Below are positions 14,785 through 16,275 of a DNA stretch of 16,275 nt, piece after piece; position 1 is the stretch's first letter, and each line of letters opens with the position of its first letter. The notes under the pieces were generated by a model. It was not told where the DNA came from, searched no databases, and was given only the letters and a program-made list of their open reading frames with translations. The DNA comes from Firmicutes bacterium UBA5500 (lineage in GTDB: Bacteria > Bacillota > UBA994 > UBA5500). The stretch spans positions 1-16,275 of the forward strand of contig DIPA01000049.1 of assembly GCA_002427055.1 (NCBI GenBank). The letters are read 5' to 3'. Position numbers and translations under genes: made by a program.

Positions 14785-14832
14785 TATAATAGATATGCAT
14801 AGCGAAGATGAACAATATGCATTTGTATTATA
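14785..14832. promoter_or_regulatory. Long imperfect inverted repeat (candidate LysR operator) between lysR and purA
   Basis: Left arm TATAATAGATATGCATA (14785-14801) and right arm TATGCATTTGTATTATA (14816-14832) are reverse complements at 15 of 17 positions, separated by 14 nt. Arm centres are 31 bp apart, about three helical turns. The right arm overlaps the candidate purA -35 and the candidate lysR -10. Confidence 0.65.
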
Positions 14833-14851
14833 ACGTTCTCTGCCGTAGAAT
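14823..14851 (+). promoter_or_regulatory. Candidate purA promoter
   Basis: TTGTAT (14823-14828), a 17-nt spacer and TAGAAT (14846-14851, 5/6 to consensus), giving a start about 45 bases before purA. The -35 lies in the right arm of the dyad. Confidence 0.5.
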
Positions 14852-14856
14852 GTAAC
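14827..14856 (-). promoter_or_regulatory. Candidate lysR promoter
   Basis: Read on the minus strand: GTTACA (14856-14851), an 18-nt spacer, then a consensus TATAAT (14832-14827) that is the outer end of the dyad right arm. It overlaps the candidate purA promoter. Confidence 0.45.
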
Positions 14857-14902
14857 TGTGTGTTTTTATGGAAAAGCGCACGACAAAGAGGAGGTATGAC
14901 TC

Positions 14903-16171
14903 ATGCCAGTAACAGCTGTCGTAGGTGCCCAATGGGGCGACGAGGGCAAAGGGAAGATTGTTGACTGGTTAGCGGAACAGGCGGACATGGTAATCCGGTT
15001 TCAGGGAGGCAATAACGCTGGCCACACCGTAGTGAACGACCTAGGGGAGTTTAGATTGCACATAGTCCCGTGCGGTATCTTCAACCCCCAGACCAAGTGC
15101 ATCATCGGTACGGGCACAGTGGTCAGTCCGACTGTTTTGCTAGAGGAATTACATGAGCTACAGAGCAAAGGCATTGATACAAAAAACTTATTGTTATCAG
15201 CAAGGGCGCACTTGCTTATGCCATATCATGTCTTGCTGGATAAGCTAGAAGAGCAGGCGCGGGGCAATAATTCATTAGGTACTACTCTGCGAGGCATCGG
15301 CCCCTGCTATGTAGATAAGGTCCAGCGAAGCGGTATTCAAGTTGGCGACTTACTCGACCCTGATTACTTCAGACAGAAGGTGCATCGCCAAGTACGGGAC
15401 AAGAATGTCCTGTTGCAGGCATTATATAGCTATGAGGCACTCGATGCAGATCAAATTGCAGACGAGGCTCTTGCTATGCGAGATGAGCTTCTGCCGCACA
15501 TCAAAGACGTTTTACCTATAATACACAGAGCCTTGGCTGCAGATGAGAGGATCGTCTTGGAAGGCCAGTTAGGCGCACTTAAAGACCTAGATTGGGGAAC
15601 CTACCCCTATGTTACTTCTTCTAATCCCTTGGCGGGTGGTGCCGCAGTAGGCGCTGGTATTCCACCGCATCAAATTAAAGATGTAATAGGTATCGTTAAA
15701 GCTTATTCCACTTCAGTTGGTAAAGGCGCTATGCCGACAGAGTTGCATGACGCAACTGGTGAGCGTATTCGTGTAATAGGCAAAGAATTTGGTGCAACGA
15801 CTGGGCGGCCTCGTCGCTGCGGATGGTTTGATGCTGCGGCTGTGCGCTATGCTCATATGCTTAATGGTTTTACCCGTGTTTGCCTTACCAACCTAGATGT
15901 GCTAGATTCCTTCTCGGAAATCAAGCTCTGTGTTGGATATGAGCTAGACGGGCAGGTAGTGGAAACCTTCCCCGAGCCACATCGTCAGGAGCAGGTTACA
16001 CCTATCTATGAGACCTTACCGGGATGGGAGGCCGACACTACAAAGATACGTTCGTTCGCCGACTTGCCTACGAATGCACAGCGCTATGTGCGGCGTATTG
16101 AAGAGCTGGTTGGTGCCCCTATTGGTATTATCTCTGTTGGCCCCGAGCGTAGCCAGACCTTCTTCGTCTAG
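14903..16171 (+). CDS. purA: Adenylosuccinate synthetase, EGQLG variant
   Basis: A 422-residue enzyme that joins IMP and aspartate with GTP hydrolysis to give adenylosuccinate, the first committed step to AMP, in the cytosol. The GTP-binding loop GDEGKGK (12-18) with Asp13 and the catalytic His41 in NNAGHTVV are present, as are RGIGPCYVDKVQRSGIQVGDL (split as RGIGPCYVDK / VQRSGIQVGDL, 130-150), TSSNPLAGG (238-246) and FGATTGRPRRCGWFD (296-310). The usual EGAQGTLLD is replaced by EGQLGALKD (220-228), so the near-universal Gln is Leu223. GAGGAGG lies nine bases before the ATG. It is divergent from the LysR gene and is followed by a terminator, so it is likely monocistronic. Confidence 0.95.
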   Translation: MPVTAVVGAQWGDEGKGKIVDWLAEQADMVIRFQGGNNAGHTVVNDLGEFRLHIVPCGIFNPQTKCIIGTGTVVSPTVLLEELHELQSKGIDTKNLLLSARAHLLMPYHVLLDKLEEQARGNNSLGTTLRGIGPCYVDKVQRSGIQVGDLLDPDYFRQKVHRQVRDKNVLLQALYSYEALDADQIADEALAMRDELLPHIKDVLPIIHRALAADERIVLEGQLGALKDLDWGTYPYVTSSNPLAGGAAVGAGIPPHQIKDVIGIVKAYSTSVGKGAMPTELHDATGERIRVIGKEFGATTGRPRRCGWFDAAAVRYAHMLNGFTRVCLTNLDVLDSFSEIKLCVGYELDGQVVETFPEPHRQEQVTPIYETLPGWEADTTKIRSFADLPTNAQRYVRRIEELVGAPIGIISVGPERSQTFFV

Positions 16172-16226
16172 GCGGGCAGGAAGACACGCGTAGGGGATAG
16201 TGACCATATTCTATATAGCAAACATG

Positions 16227-16255
16227 AAGCAGCCGTTTCTCCGCGGCTGCTTTTC
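16227..16255 (+). terminator. Intrinsic terminator after purA
   Basis: A perfect 9-bp stem (AAGCAGCCG at 16227-16235 with CGGCTGCTT at 16244-16252), an 8-nt loop and a short T run (TTTTC). It starts about 55 bases after the purA stop and shares its stem with the terminator at 8019-8046. Confidence 0.8.
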
Positions 16256-16275
16256 TGCCCCCTCGGGGAAGGTTC

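Noticed and set aside
14672..14815. 48-codon N-terminal extension of the LysR regulator
   Set aside because: No ribosome site, low-complexity unlikely residues, and it would cover the divergent regulatory region; the GTG at 14671 has a good ribosome site and gives the usual family length.

Overview
The window reads as a low-to-mid GC Bacillota (Firmicutes) chromosome segment, most likely a clostridial or Peptococcaceae-like anaerobe. The grounds are near-consensus AGGAGG-type ribosome sites, frequent TTG/GTG starts, a lipobox lipoprotein without outer-membrane features, a YhaM-type exoribonuclease, a DUF421/DUF4363 membrane pair and a short Orn/Lys/Arg decarboxylase. No phage, insertion sequence, CRISPR, tRNA or rRNA is visible. 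Coding density is high; no gap exceeds 300 bases, and most gaps hold identifiable hairpin terminators or promoters.

Layout. (1) 1-731: 3' part of an M20-family metallopeptidase, closed by a bidirectional terminator. (2) 758-3219, minus strand: a surface flavinylation module made of a two-domain FMN-binding lipoprotein, a membrane-anchored ApbE FMN transferase and a Gx-transporter-family membrane protein. (3) 3394-4851, minus: a PLP-dependent Orn/Lys/Arg decarboxylase. (4) 5015-7995, plus: a large M14 carboxypeptidase-like protein without a signal peptide, then a small protein with an SSB/OB-fold-like look. (5) 8053-9128, minus: DUF421 and DUF4363 membrane proteins overlapping by 4 nt. (6) 9236-11340, plus: an exported, membrane-spanning protein with a vWA-like outer part and an FHA-like inner tail, both lacking key residues, followed by a Nudix-fold protein lacking its catalytic glutamates. 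(7) 11519-13778, plus: glycine C-acetyltransferase (kbl) with a strong terminator, then a YhaM-like HD 3'-5' exoribonuclease. (8) 13775-14671, minus: a LysR regulator whose stop codon overlaps that of yhaM. (9) 14903-16171, plus: purA, divergent from the LysR gene, ending in a terminator.

How the genes fit together. The clearest functional unit is region 2: ApbE would transfer FMN from FAD to a threonine in the lipoprotein outside the membrane, and the Gx-family protein may supply the flavin or act with a quinone/electron route. This resembles flavin-based extracellular electron-transfer modules. The second notable unit is the lysR-purA divergent region, where a long imperfect inverted repeat (15 of 17 positions matching) overlaps candidate promoter elements of both genes. 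The rest looks like ordinary housekeeping or accessory genes in short transcription units. I found no certain new large system; the best leads are the purA/lysR dyad, the asymmetric flavin lipoprotein, the pseudo-vWA/pseudo-FHA protein with its degenerate Nudix neighbour, and the OB-fold-like small protein.
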